Below the pieces are notes generated by a model that saw only the letters and a list, made by a program, of their open reading frames with translations, was not told where the DNA came from and searched no databases. A stretch of 64,000 bases of DNA, from contig JADKEB010000034.1 in the NCBI GenBank assembly GCA_016718205.1, positions 186,001 to 250,000 on the forward strand. Direction: 5' to 3'. The position numbers and the translations under genes were made by a program. This document shows, in pieces, positions 9,641 through 18,458 of the stretch. Every line of letters begins with the position of its first letter. Position 1 is the stretch's first letter. The stretch is from Saprospiraceae bacterium. Lineage in GTDB: Bacteria; Bacteroidota; Bacteroidia; Chitinophagales; Saprospiraceae.

Positions 9641-9666
9641 GGTGCAATATATTGCGATATGGTGCA
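9641..9666. repeat. Paired GGTGCA repeats beside attachment site
   Basis: GGTGCA occurs at 9641 and again at 9661, two helical turns apart, in the short gap between the excisionase-like gene and the mnmE-derived repeat. The position suits recombinase or excisionase arm sites; this is inference only. Confidence 0.3.
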
Positions 9667-9696
9667 TGATTTCGCCTAATAAAAGAGAAGGGAAGT

Positions 9697-9934
9697 TACT
9701 TCCCGATACAAAACTTACTAAATATACTCTCCAACAAATCATCCGTTGACACTTCACCTGTGATCGTACCTAAATGAAAAAGCGATTCTCTGATATCCAT
9801 CGCCACAAAATCGGACGAAAGTCCTGAATCCAATCCTGCCGGTACTTTTTGGAGACATAGTTTGGTGCTTTTCTAGGGCTTCGTAGTGTCTTGTATTGCT
9901 GCTGATGGTGCCTTCTGCTTGGTTGTGATTTTGA
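9697..9934 (-). pseudogene. mnmE: Displaced 3' end of mnmE (attachment-site duplicate)
   Basis: This is a second copy of the last about 236 bases of mnmE (compare 16084-16321). The 118 bases next to the stop codon are identical; beyond that about ten substitutions and one inserted T accumulate. The copy still encodes the terminal CIGK and stops with TAA instead of TGA. A palindrome GGGAAGTTACTTCCC (9690-9704) spans its end. No start or GTPase domain is present. Island insertion at the 3' end of mnmE is a known strategy (for example in Salmonella genomic island 1), so I read this as one end of an integrated segment. Confidence 0.8.
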
Positions 9935-9983
9935 CCCATCAACCATAAAAATAAATTTTGAGTGCTCCGATATTGTAAAATGA

Positions 9984-11517
9984 TCAATAATTCTCTATAA
10001 ACTGTTCCAATGAATCATCAATTGATAAACCCAATCGTTTCCTTAGTCTATTTCTAGTTTTTTTAACTGTATCTGGCGAAATACCTTGTATGGTTGCTAT
10101 TTCTAATTTTGTGAGTTTTATTTTAAGTAAAATAAACAACCTTTCTTCTGCTTCGCTTAAATTAAATGAAGACCTAAGTCTGACAATGAAGCCCGAGTAA
10201 ACCTTATCAAAGCTTTGTTTAAATGCAGTCCAATCTTCAGGTGACAAAATGCTAGATTAACCAAATTGTCTATCATTTCTACTTTGGAAACAATTGAGTA
10301 CCTTCTTCAGTTATGTCAGACAATTTATCTTCAAGAGATTTTATCCATAGCATTTTTTCTGATTAAAGTTTGTATGAATACTTTAATGTTTTCTTCATTT
10401 TCTTCTATTTTTGTTTGAAGAAATATTTGCCTATGCCTATAGTATAAATACAATGCAATTCCCGTTAACGCAAATATTACTGCCAATATTCCTAAGATTC
10501 GATTCCTGTTTTTTATTGTAAGAAGTTCATTTTTATTTCTCTCCTGAGCTATTTCATTTTTTTGGATAATAATTCTTGATTCTAAAGTAGCTACTTGTTC
10601 TTTCACCTTATAATCCATAAGACTATCCCTAAGGTCATATCGCTTCGATAAATATTCGTTAGCCATGCGATAATCCTCCTTATCTTTATATACCCAATAT
10701 AATCCCATATAGTTTTTAACCATGACTTCTTTAAAATTATGTTTCCTATTAAAGACCAAACCTTCATGATAGGCTTCTATAGCCTTATCAAATTATTTAA
10801 GCCTTCGGAAAGCATCTGCTTTATTGTTCAAAGTACTAGCTACAGCATCGTACTTTTCAATTTCATTACAATATTGAAGACTTTTTTCAAAATGCTCCAT
10901 GGCTTCTTGCGGTCTTCCTTTTACTGACATTATACTACCATAATTTGAATATGCTGTGCATAGATTTTTTTTAGATCCATACTTTTCAAGTAAAGACATA
11001 GCTTTTGTAAAATACAATTGGGCGCCTTCAAAATCCCCTGCTAAAGCGGTCATAATTGAAAGCTGTTCTAAGCTTTCTCCTACACATAAACTATCACCTG
11101 CAGGCCTGCAATATTGAATGGCTTCTTTAAATACTTTTATCGCTTCATCCACCTTACTTGTGCGGATATACAAAACACCTGACCTAAATGTCGTCCAACC
11201 TTTCCAACTCAGATTATTCGAATGATTTTTAGCGTTTTTGCATTGAGAATAAAATCTGATGCTTTCTCAAAATCATTAGAATTGAGATAATCCATAAAAA
11301 GATATATGTTGCCAAAAATTTGAGATAAACTATCACGCTGATCCACTGCATTGTACAAATAGTCATTATGAATTTTAACCGTCTCTATAAAATCCAAAGA
11401 GTCTAATGAAGTAACCGGATCATTTTTTTCCAACAGGTCTCGGAAATTAGTCTGACTATGTGCCGATATAAAAAACAAAGTAAAAATGAGAAAAGTATAA
11501 AAGCGAGTAAAAAGCAT
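9984..11517 (-). CDS. TPR - membrane - LuxR-type HTH regulator, frameshifted
   Basis: The architecture is common in Bacteroidota. A signal peptide begins at the ATG at 11517 (MLFTRFYTFLIFTLFF), then come several tetratricopeptide repeats (AIQYCRPAGDSLCVGESLEQL; ALAGDFEGAQLYFTKAMSLL), one membrane helix (ILGILAVIFALTGIALYLYY), a coiled coil, and a C-terminal helix-turn-helix (LTKLEIATIQGISPDTVKKT). The TPR part would lie outside the membrane and the HTH in the cytoplasm, sensing something and regulating transcription. Frame changes occur near 11200, 10785, 10338, 10300 and 10255. The total would be about 510 residues. It lies inside the segment bounded by the two mnmE 3' ends; its targets are unknown. 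Confidence 0.65.
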
Positions 11518-12130
11518 TTGAGTGGTTTTTGAAGCGAATGGTCTTAGAAATAATAAAATAAAAAGTATTAGCAACTTCTAATCTTTTAAATTGGCCAAGT
11601 TAGCATTACGTGGATTATTTTATTCATTTTAGATCTAATTTTTTTTAGAGATTAAAATGGAAGTTCTTTTAAATTTTGTAATATTTTGTAAGAAAGCTAT
11701 AAACGTTCTTTCGAGATCTCCTAGATATTTTGATATTCATACCATTATTAAGCATGACTTCATGTGTTTTTATTACATAAAGTAATATAATCAATACGTA
11801 TAAAGTACTTAGCATGGATTCTTAAAAATGTATTATCATTCAAGTTTATACTCCAATATTTTAAAGATTTTGAAGTTAATATTTTAGTGCCAGAAAGTAA
11901 ATAAATATTTGAATAGTTTCCCTGAGCTTCAATCATTACGACAAACTCAGATTTTTAGAAGTACCTTTTTACCTTTGTGGTTAAAAGTCCAAAATTTTAT
12001 TGGAGAATTATTGTTTTCCATGTGTTCAAATAAAAAACTTTAAATAATAGGGAAATCTATCTAAGATTTATTCTTATTTAAAAGATGCTAACTAGAGAAA
12101 AAAAAACCAAGTATCATAATAGTAGCTTGA
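11518..12130. other. AT-rich gap without recognisable gene
   Basis: About 600 bases between the divergent regulator start and the 3' end of the BNR-repeat gene. I found no plausible coding frame, RNA gene or repeat in it. Confidence 0.4.
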
Positions 12131-14903
12131 TTATGGATCAACAACTATGCTCACATTTCCTAATATACTTACATTCCCCATATTGGTAAATGTTGTACCT
12201 GTTCCGACTATTCCAGTCTTTTCATGAATGGTAATATTTTCTAAAACTAAATTTCCATTGTTTTGTAGCGCTCTATTATTCATATTAGTACCCGAGAAAA
12301 GGTCCAGATAATTTAATGTTAGTGTTTTAGACCCATCTATTGTAAAAATTGGCCCCGTATTTCCAACTGCTTTTATTTTTGGAATACTTGTAGCTGTCTG
12401 AATGATATTTATATTTTTTGAAATCTTTATAAAACCTGATGTCAACAGAATAGTATCATTGCCTATTCCATCTGTTAATGAAGGGTCAAATGTAATTGTT
12501 CCTCCATCGATTACACATTCGATAGCACGTCTCAAAGAAGCCTAACCCACTATCTAGGTATTACTAACAACAGTAGAACAATTTGTAATAGGATTATAAA
12601 GTTCACTCTCCCATACTCCTCTCCCATAGGTAGCTGCTCTTAATTTATTGGTTGGATAAAAAATTTCTAAATCTCTAATAGAACAATTTGGTAGATTGTT
12701 AAAATAAGGTATCCAATTAAATTAGTATTGTCTTGATAGAAAACACCAATGTCCCTCCTGCGTACACTGCATCATCCATACCTCCGTTAACATAAACCAA
12801 TGTATTAATGGGTACATTGGGTAATGCGGTTGATACATTAGACCATGTTGTTCCACCATTTGTGGTTTTGTAAACTTTCTCACCGTTTGCATACCCTGAA
12901 AAAGAAACCCATACTCTATCTGGATCTGTAGCGGAAACAACCACACTTGACAATGAAGCTAAACCTATAGGCAATGTCCCAGTGATGTCTGTAAAAGAAG
13001 TACCTCCGTTAACGGATAGAGAAATGGCATCATATTTAATGGCATATATTATATCAGTATTACTAGGAGCAATCGCAAAATCTGTTATGGTTCCAGAGCC
13101 AGCAGGAGTTCCTTTGGCTACCCAATTATTACCTTTGTCATTAGATACATATAAAGTAGGAATACCTCCGACATAAATCTTGTTATGATCTAAAGGATCC
13201 ATCTTCCATCTACTGTAAAAGTCGAAACCTGATGGAAGCCCCGTTTTTATAGATAAAGTATTAGTGCCACCATCATCAGACCTATAAAAATCTCCTTGTA
13301 CATATTGAATATAAATTGTATTGGTATCTGTGTAGTCTATAAAACACTCTCCTCCATCGCCTCCGAAAATATTTTTTCCAAGAAGAACCTATTTTCAAAT
13401 TCGTTCCATTATCTTGCTTACCAGCAACAATCATATTTTCATCATTCGAAGATAAGCCTAACATGACTACTTGACTTATTGCTAAATTATTCGAAATATC
13501 GACCCATGTATTACCATAATCTATTGACTTAAATATTCCACCATCATTACAAGAAAACATGACACTGCTACTTCCTGGCAAATAGGTAAGATAGTGGACA
13601 TCGGCATGAACTTCTCCAGAATTCCAAACTGATGTATTGATCCAATTTGTGCCACCATTGTTTGATTGCCAATGATTTACCCCTCCTACAGTCAAAAAAT
13701 TTGAATTTGTTGGTGAAGCAACAATAGCTAAATCATAAAAAGCTTGGCCTGTACCGAAGTCTAATCCGTCGGCATCATAACCTAATAAATTTATTGTTCC
13801 ACCATCAACTTGAGTAGTAAAAGTATTCCCACTGTCTGTTGATCTATATACTCCTAACAGTGATTGATCAGAGTCCTTGCCAATTACCGCATAAACATAG
13901 CTGGAATTGGCCGTGGTAACAGCCAGAGCAATTAGAGACATTTGTTGTAGGTAATCCTGAAGTAATTTGAGTCCATGTAACTCCATTATCTGTTGACTTC
14001 CATAGTTCAGTTCCAGAAGCATAAATGGTATTGGGATCTCCGGGTTTAAATTCCATATCTTTAAAACCAATAGTATTCTGAACAAAATTATATGATGCCC
14101 ATCCATCGGTTGTTCTGAGTATTCCAATATTTGTAGCCATCAGCATATTTAATGGATTTGATGGATTCATCAAGAGTTTGCCAGGTGTCCAAAGATTACT
14201 TGCAGGCCATGATGTACCTGAAGTGTTCCATGTTATTCCCCCATCCATACTTTTTAATATTCCAATGCTGCTTCGATTGCCTTCAATATCTCCAGTTGCT
14301 AAATACATTATTTGGCTGTTTGTAGGGTCTATTACTAAGCCTGAGCACCCTATAGCTGTTAAAAAATCAGAATTAGTAGTCCATGAAGAACCTCCATTAT
14401 TAGATTTCCACAGTCCACCATCTGGTGTGCCAACAAACATAATGTTTGAATTGCTTGGGTGAAATGTGAGAAAGGAAGTCCTTCCGGTACCTGTTCTGGA
14501 GTAAGGAGATGGCCCGGTTGGAGAACCTATAGGTCCAAGCTCTGTCCAATTACCAGCTCTGCCCCCATTTTGATTTTTGTTTCTTCCAAATTCTTTTTCC
14601 CATAATATCATATTTGATACCGTTTTAGTAGGTAAGGTAAGGTTACCTGATGGGTATACCCTTGGAGCCATGATGGCTTCCCATCTTTTGAAAAACCTTG
14701 TAACTACCTTTTTTACGAGTTGATTTTCCATCCCAGTAATCATTAAATTCTTTTTGAATATCATAGAAATTGGTATTACTATTTCCACTCATTAGATACC
14801 ATGACACTTCAGCCTTGACTTGTGACCACAATTGGTTAGGGATAAAACTGAGTAAAACAAATAATAAAATTAAAGAAAACTTGAATGATGAATACTTCAA
14901 CAT
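12131..14903 (-). CDS. Secreted BNR/sortilin-like repeat protein, frameshifted
   Basis: The protein starts with a signal peptide (MLKYSSFKFSLILLFVLLSF). Repeated units follow in which a hydrophobic strand leads to SxDxGxxW-type Asp boxes: GGLWKSNNGGSSWTT, GILKSMDGGITWNT, ELWKSTDNGVTWTQ, VYKTTNGGTTWSN. These build beta-propellers (BNR, VPS10/sortilin-like). The last 135 residues (SLRRAIECVIDGGTITFDPS) look like the start of a right-handed beta-helix of the CSLREAI type. Frame changes occur near 14760, 14000, 13300, 12720 and 12550. No type IX sorting domain is visible at the end, so it may be truncated. Total about 920 residues; the ligand or substrate is unknown. Confidence 0.65.
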
Positions 14904-14937
14904 ATTATAATTATTGAATATTAAAGAAAAATCTAAA

Positions 14938-14945
14938 CAAAGGTA
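14938..14945 (-). promoter_or_regulatory. Candidate -7 promoter box (TACCTTTG)
   Basis: On the minus strand TACCTTTG matches TAnnTTTG, 35 bases before the ATG of the BNR-repeat gene, with a TTG 18 bases upstream of it. Confidence 0.5.
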
Positions 14946-15194
14946 CTCCTAATCCAATTACAACTTCTTATTTCTAAAGGGGACAAAACAGGGTACAATA
15001 GCCCAAAAGTAGCGCTGAAGCTTGTTAAATATTACATTATAAATTTCTATATCTATATGCAATTTGGTTTGTAAAATTATGAATAATTTTTAACTAACTC
15101 ATTGTCTTTTTTTTTGGGGGACACTAAAGATTCAAAATGTTCTTAAAAATAATAAAATATTAAAATGATTAAGTTTGCAGTTAAAAAATCAGTA

Positions 15195-15968
15195 ATGATG
15201 AAAAATTTATTATTTATAATCTTTTTAGTCACTTTAGTTTCATGTGAAACCGGAAATTCTGAATTAATATTTACTAAAATAGAAGGACAAGTTCAAGATG
15301 ATGGAACTATGGATTTGTTTGCATCTTTTAATAAAGAAGGAATAAATGAGCTAGAAAATGCCCAAGAATTTGGTTTTGCTGCCGATACAGTACTTAATCC
15401 TGAGGTTTTAACAGCAAATGCAGCTAATTCAGCTCGTGGAATTTTGAATGGTAATTCGTTTACTGGAAAATATGAAGGGGCTTTCTCATTTCGGCCTTAT
15501 TATTTCAGAGCTTATGTAGTTAAAAATGATGGCAGCACTGTGTATAGTGACAATTTAATGGTGGATTCAGTAAATGCCAAGAGAATTCAAGTCCCATGTA
15601 ATTTAGATAATAATACATTTGTTATTGGCGGAACCAAGAAAAATATTTTCAATTCTGCAGAATTATTGACTGAAAATAGATATAATAGGTTTTATGCCTA
15701 TAATCCAGAATATTACATAGATGTAGAGTTTGATTTTGAGCCTCGAACAGGAATTTATACTACCACACGCAACTCTCCGGATGACAATCAAGTACGAATT
15801 ACAATGTACGGCTCAATTAAAGGAATTATTAAAGAAGGTGACACAATTATAGTAAATCAAATTGGTAAAAATAAATGGCAAATGAGTTTTTGCAATGCTA
15901 AATTTGGATTTGGTAGTGCAGGCAGCACTACAGATATAATAGGCAATCTTACATTTCCTTTTGATTAA
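15195..15968 (+). CDS. Lipoprotein of unknown function
   Basis: From the ATG at 15195 the protein begins MMKNLLFIIFLVTLVSCE, a signal peptide with a lipobox (LVSC), so it should be lipid-anchored. The mature part (about 240 residues) contains EFGFAADT and YYFRAYVVKNDGSTVYSD, which resemble fibronectin-like segments of Bacteroidota lipoproteins. Cysteines are few. I do not recognise the family. An in-frame ATG at 15165 would place a charged stretch before the signal, so 15195 is preferred. It is the last gene before the repeats that border the mnmE end. Confidence 0.6.
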   Translation: MMKNLLFIIFLVTLVSCETGNSELIFTKIEGQVQDDGTMDLFASFNKEGINELENAQEFGFAADTVLNPEVLTANAANSARGILNGNSFTGKYEGAFSFRPYYFRAYVVKNDGSTVYSDNLMVDSVNAKRIQVPCNLDNNTFVIGGTKKNIFNSAELLTENRYNRFYAYNPEYYIDVEFDFEPRTGIYTTTRNSPDDNQVRITMYGSIKGIIKEGDTIIVNQIGKNKWQMSFCNAKFGFGSAGSTTDIIGNLTFPFD

Positions 15969-16012
15969 GAATGTTTTTTTATTTAAAGCTTATTTCTTTT
16001 ATTAATCTCAAC

Positions 16013-16069
16013 TTTACGCAAAAATAACTTTACGCATTTATTCATAAGCGTAAATAGTGGATAAGCGTA
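16013..16069. repeat. Four TTTACGC/GCGTA motifs bordering the mnmE attachment end
   Basis: TTTACGCA occurs at 16013 and 16029, and its inverse GCGTAAA/GCGTA at 16048 and 16065; the direct pairs are spaced 16-17 bases. The cluster ends 15 bases before the mnmE stop codon. The arrangement resembles recombinase arm sites next to a core site. Confidence 0.45.
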
Positions 16070-16083
16070 TGATAAACAATCCA

Positions 16084-17466
16084 TCACTTCCCGATACAAA
16101 ACTTACTAAATATACTCTCCAACAAATCATCCGTTGACACTTCACCTGTGATCGTACCTAAATGAAAAAGCGATTCTCTGATATCCATCGCCACAAAATC
16201 GGATGAAAGGCCTGAACCCAATCCTGCCAACACTTTTTGGAGACATAGTTTGGTGCTTTCTAGGGCTTCGTAGTGTCTCGTATTGCTGATGATGGTACCC
16301 TCTGCTTGGTTGTGGTTTTGGATGTATTCAGAAAAATAGAACAATAATGGCTGCAAGGTTTCTTTATATTTTGCGGTGATGAGCAAGGTTTTTACACCAC
16401 TATTGTTGGCGACGGCTTGGGTTTTGGGTTCTGCTTGAGCAGCGGAGATGGTGTCGGCTTTGTTGAGCAGGATGACGCCTGTCTGATCTTTGGTGAGTTG
16501 GAGATCATTGAATTCAGCAATTGTCTCTTCTACGCTTTTGTGGATGTCACTGATGAAAAGTACGATCTCTGCTTCACGGAGTTTTTGTTTGGACCTTTCT
16601 ATTCCCAGTCCTTCAAGGATGTCGGATGTCTCTCGTATACCTGCGGTATCTATAAATCGGAACATGATGCCATCTATGACCAAAGTATCTTCGATAAAAT
16701 CCCTGGTCGTACCTGCGATGTCGCTGACCAATGCTTTTTCTTCGTTTAGTATCGTATTGAGCAAGGTAGATTTTCCTGCATTGGGCGCGCCGATGATGGC
16801 CACAGGTATGCCTTCTTTGATACTATTGCCCCATCGGAAAGAATCGAGCAATGGATTGATGACTGTAATGATCTTGAGGATGAGATCTTTGAGCCTACCC
16901 CGATGCGCAAACTCAACGTCTTCTTCTGAAAAATCCAACTCGAGCTCAATCAGCGCTGCAAAATCTATCAATTCTTGTCTCAGGTCCTTTAGCATGGATG
17001 AAAAGTGTCCTTTAAGTTGGTTGAGGGCTATCTCTGATGACTTGGCAGATGATGCGTGGATTAAGTCAGCTACAGCTTCTGCTTGCGATAGGTCTAAACG
17101 ACCATTAAGAAAAGCTCTTAAAGTAAATTCTCCTGGGAAAGCGGATTTTGCGCCGTTTTTTATGGCCAATGATATGATGGATTGGACCAGTTGTGGTGAG
17201 CCATGGCAAGAAATCTCTGTGCTATCTTCGGTGGTAAATGTCTTTGGCGCTTTGAATACTGACACCATGACCTCGTCTATTTCCTTCTCTTCATCCATGA
17301 TCCAGCCATAATGTATCGTATGTGAGTCCGCTTCAGCCAACTTTTTCCCTTTGAATATACGGTCAGTAATAGCTATCGCATCTGTACCCGAAAGTCTGAT
17401 AACAGCGATAGCACTTTGACCTTGTGGTGTAGCAGGTGCGATGATGGTGTCTGTGATGTGGTTCAT
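16084..17466 (-). CDS. mnmE: tRNA uridine-5-carboxymethylaminomethyl modification GTPase MnmE
   Basis: A full-length 460-residue protein. The N-terminal tetrahydrofolate-binding domain begins DTIIAPATPQGQSAIAVIRLSG. The GTPase domain has the P-loop GAPNAGKSTLLN, switch DIAGTTRD, DTAGIRET and NKAD, and the C-terminus is the required CIGK. With MnmG it installs the cmnm5/nm5 group on uridine 34 of several tRNAs. Its last 236 bases recur at 9697-9934, marking this 3' end as an integration site; the coding sequence itself is intact. The inositol-phosphatase gene ends 53 bases upstream on the same strand, so the two may form an operon. Confidence 0.95.
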   Translation of the reverse strand: MNHITDTIIAPATPQGQSAIAVIRLSGTDAIAITDRIFKGKKLAEADSHTIHYGWIMDEEKEIDEVMVSVFKAPKTFTTEDSTEISCHGSPQLVQSIISLAIKNGAKSAFPGEFTLRAFLNGRLDLSQAEAVADLIHASSAKSSEIALNQLKGHFSSMLKDLRQELIDFAALIELELDFSEEDVEFAHRGRLKDLILKIITVINPLLDSFRWGNSIKEGIPVAIIGAPNAGKSTLLNTILNEEKALVSDIAGTTRDFIEDTLVIDGIMFRFIDTAGIRETSDILEGLGIERSKQKLREAEIVLFISDIHKSVEETIAEFNDLQLTKDQTGVILLNKADTISAAQAEPKTQAVANNSGVKTLLITAKYKETLQPLLFYFSEYIQNHNQAEGTIISNTRHYEALESTKLCLQKVLAGLGSGLSSDFVAMDIRESLFHLGTITGEVSTDDLLESIFSKFCIGK

Positions 17467-17519
17467 TTGGAACAGTCTGTTTACTACGTTGTCTGATAGA
17501 TAAAGTAATGATACACGTC

Positions 17520-18326
17520 TTATTCAATGTCAAAAGCGCTGAGAATGTCCAGCATATCTTCACTAAACTGTGGTGCCGTCGCGAGCACTTCACCTTCAAA
17601 GAGCCAGTTGTTGCTACCTTTGAAATCCGTCACAACACCACCAGCCTCCTTCACGATCAAAGCACCGGCAGCAATGTCATAAGAATTCAACGCTTTTTCA
17701 TAAAAAGCTCCAAATCTGCCACTTGCCACATAACAAAGATCAAGCGCCGCCGAACCAAATCTTCGTATGCCACGGGTTTTTAACAATACCTGTTTTAAAG
17801 CGGTAAAGTGCCCGTCAGACAAATATTCAGTTTTATACGGAAATCCAGTACCGATCAAAACATCATAAAATAACGGTCTTTGAGTGACCTGAATTTTTTT
17901 GTGATTGAGAAATGCACCCTTGCCTTCATATGCAAAAAACACTTCATCGTGCATCACTTCATGCACGATACCTGCTACTACTTTCTCTCCGTCATACAAG
18001 GCAACACTTACTGAAAAATAAGGAGCAGCATGTAAAAAATTGGTGGTACCATCCAATGGATCGATGATCCAGGTATATTGTTTTTGTGATTGCTCCACCA
18101 TTTTCTCTTCGGTGATAAAGCCAGCTTCAGGCAATACTTTTGACAATCCTTCGATTAAGATTTTTTCAGCATTTTGATCTACAAAGGAGACTAAAGAGTT
18201 GGTTCCCTTTTCGATTACCTGATCTCCTGTGACATTGTGCAGATTGGATTTGATAAAATGAGCTGCCTCATTTACTATGTCAAGAGATTGGTAGACCAGT
18301 TCCTGAAGGTGTATGTTTTTTGTCAT
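17520..18326 (-). CDS. Inositol monophosphatase family protein
   Basis: A 268-residue protein with the family's metal sites: GFITEEK, then DPLDGTTNFLHAAPYFSVS, then SYDIAAGALIVKEAGG near the C-terminus. It should hydrolyse inositol-1-phosphate or a related sugar/nucleotide monophosphate (SuhB/CysQ superfamily) in the cytoplasm using Mg2+. The exact substrate cannot be told. It is transcribed away from transketolase, with a TAnnTTTG box 69 bases upstream, and towards mnmE. Confidence 0.9.
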   Translation of the reverse strand: MTKNIHLQELVYQSLDIVNEAAHFIKSNLHNVTGDQVIEKGTNSLVSFVDQNAEKILIEGLSKVLPEAGFITEEKMVEQSQKQYTWIIDPLDGTTNFLHAAPYFSVSVALYDGEKVVAGIVHEVMHDEVFFAYEGKGAFLNHKKIQVTQRPLFYDVLIGTGFPYKTEYLSDGHFTALKQVLLKTRGIRRFGSAALDLCYVASGRFGAFYEKALNSYDIAAGALIVKEAGGVVTDFKGSNNWLFEGEVLATAPQFSEDMLDILSAFDIE

Positions 18327-18394
18327 TATTTAAAATATTTATAGAAATTGGTTGGAAAGTACTTTTTTATGACCATCCTGCTATATATCACACA

Positions 18395-18402
18395 CAAATG
18401 TA
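18395..18402 (-). promoter_or_regulatory. Candidate -7 box for the phosphatase/mnmE operon
   Basis: Minus-strand TACATTTG fits TAnnTTTG and lies 69 bases before the phosphatase ATG, in the divergent intergenic region. Confidence 0.45.
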
Positions 18403-18424
18403 GTGCTATAAATTTTTTTCTTTC

Positions 18425-18432
18425 TAATTTTG
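18425..18432 (+). promoter_or_regulatory. Candidate -7 box for transketolase
   Basis: TAATTTTG fits TAnnTTTG and lies 26 bases before the GTG start at 18459. Confidence 0.4.
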
Positions 18433-18458
18433 TCGGCTAATAAAAAAAATGATAGCTC

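Noticed and set aside
16490..17311. 273-codon plus-strand frame
   Set aside because: It is the antisense of mnmE, whose motifs are unambiguous; it has a Ser-rich shadow composition.
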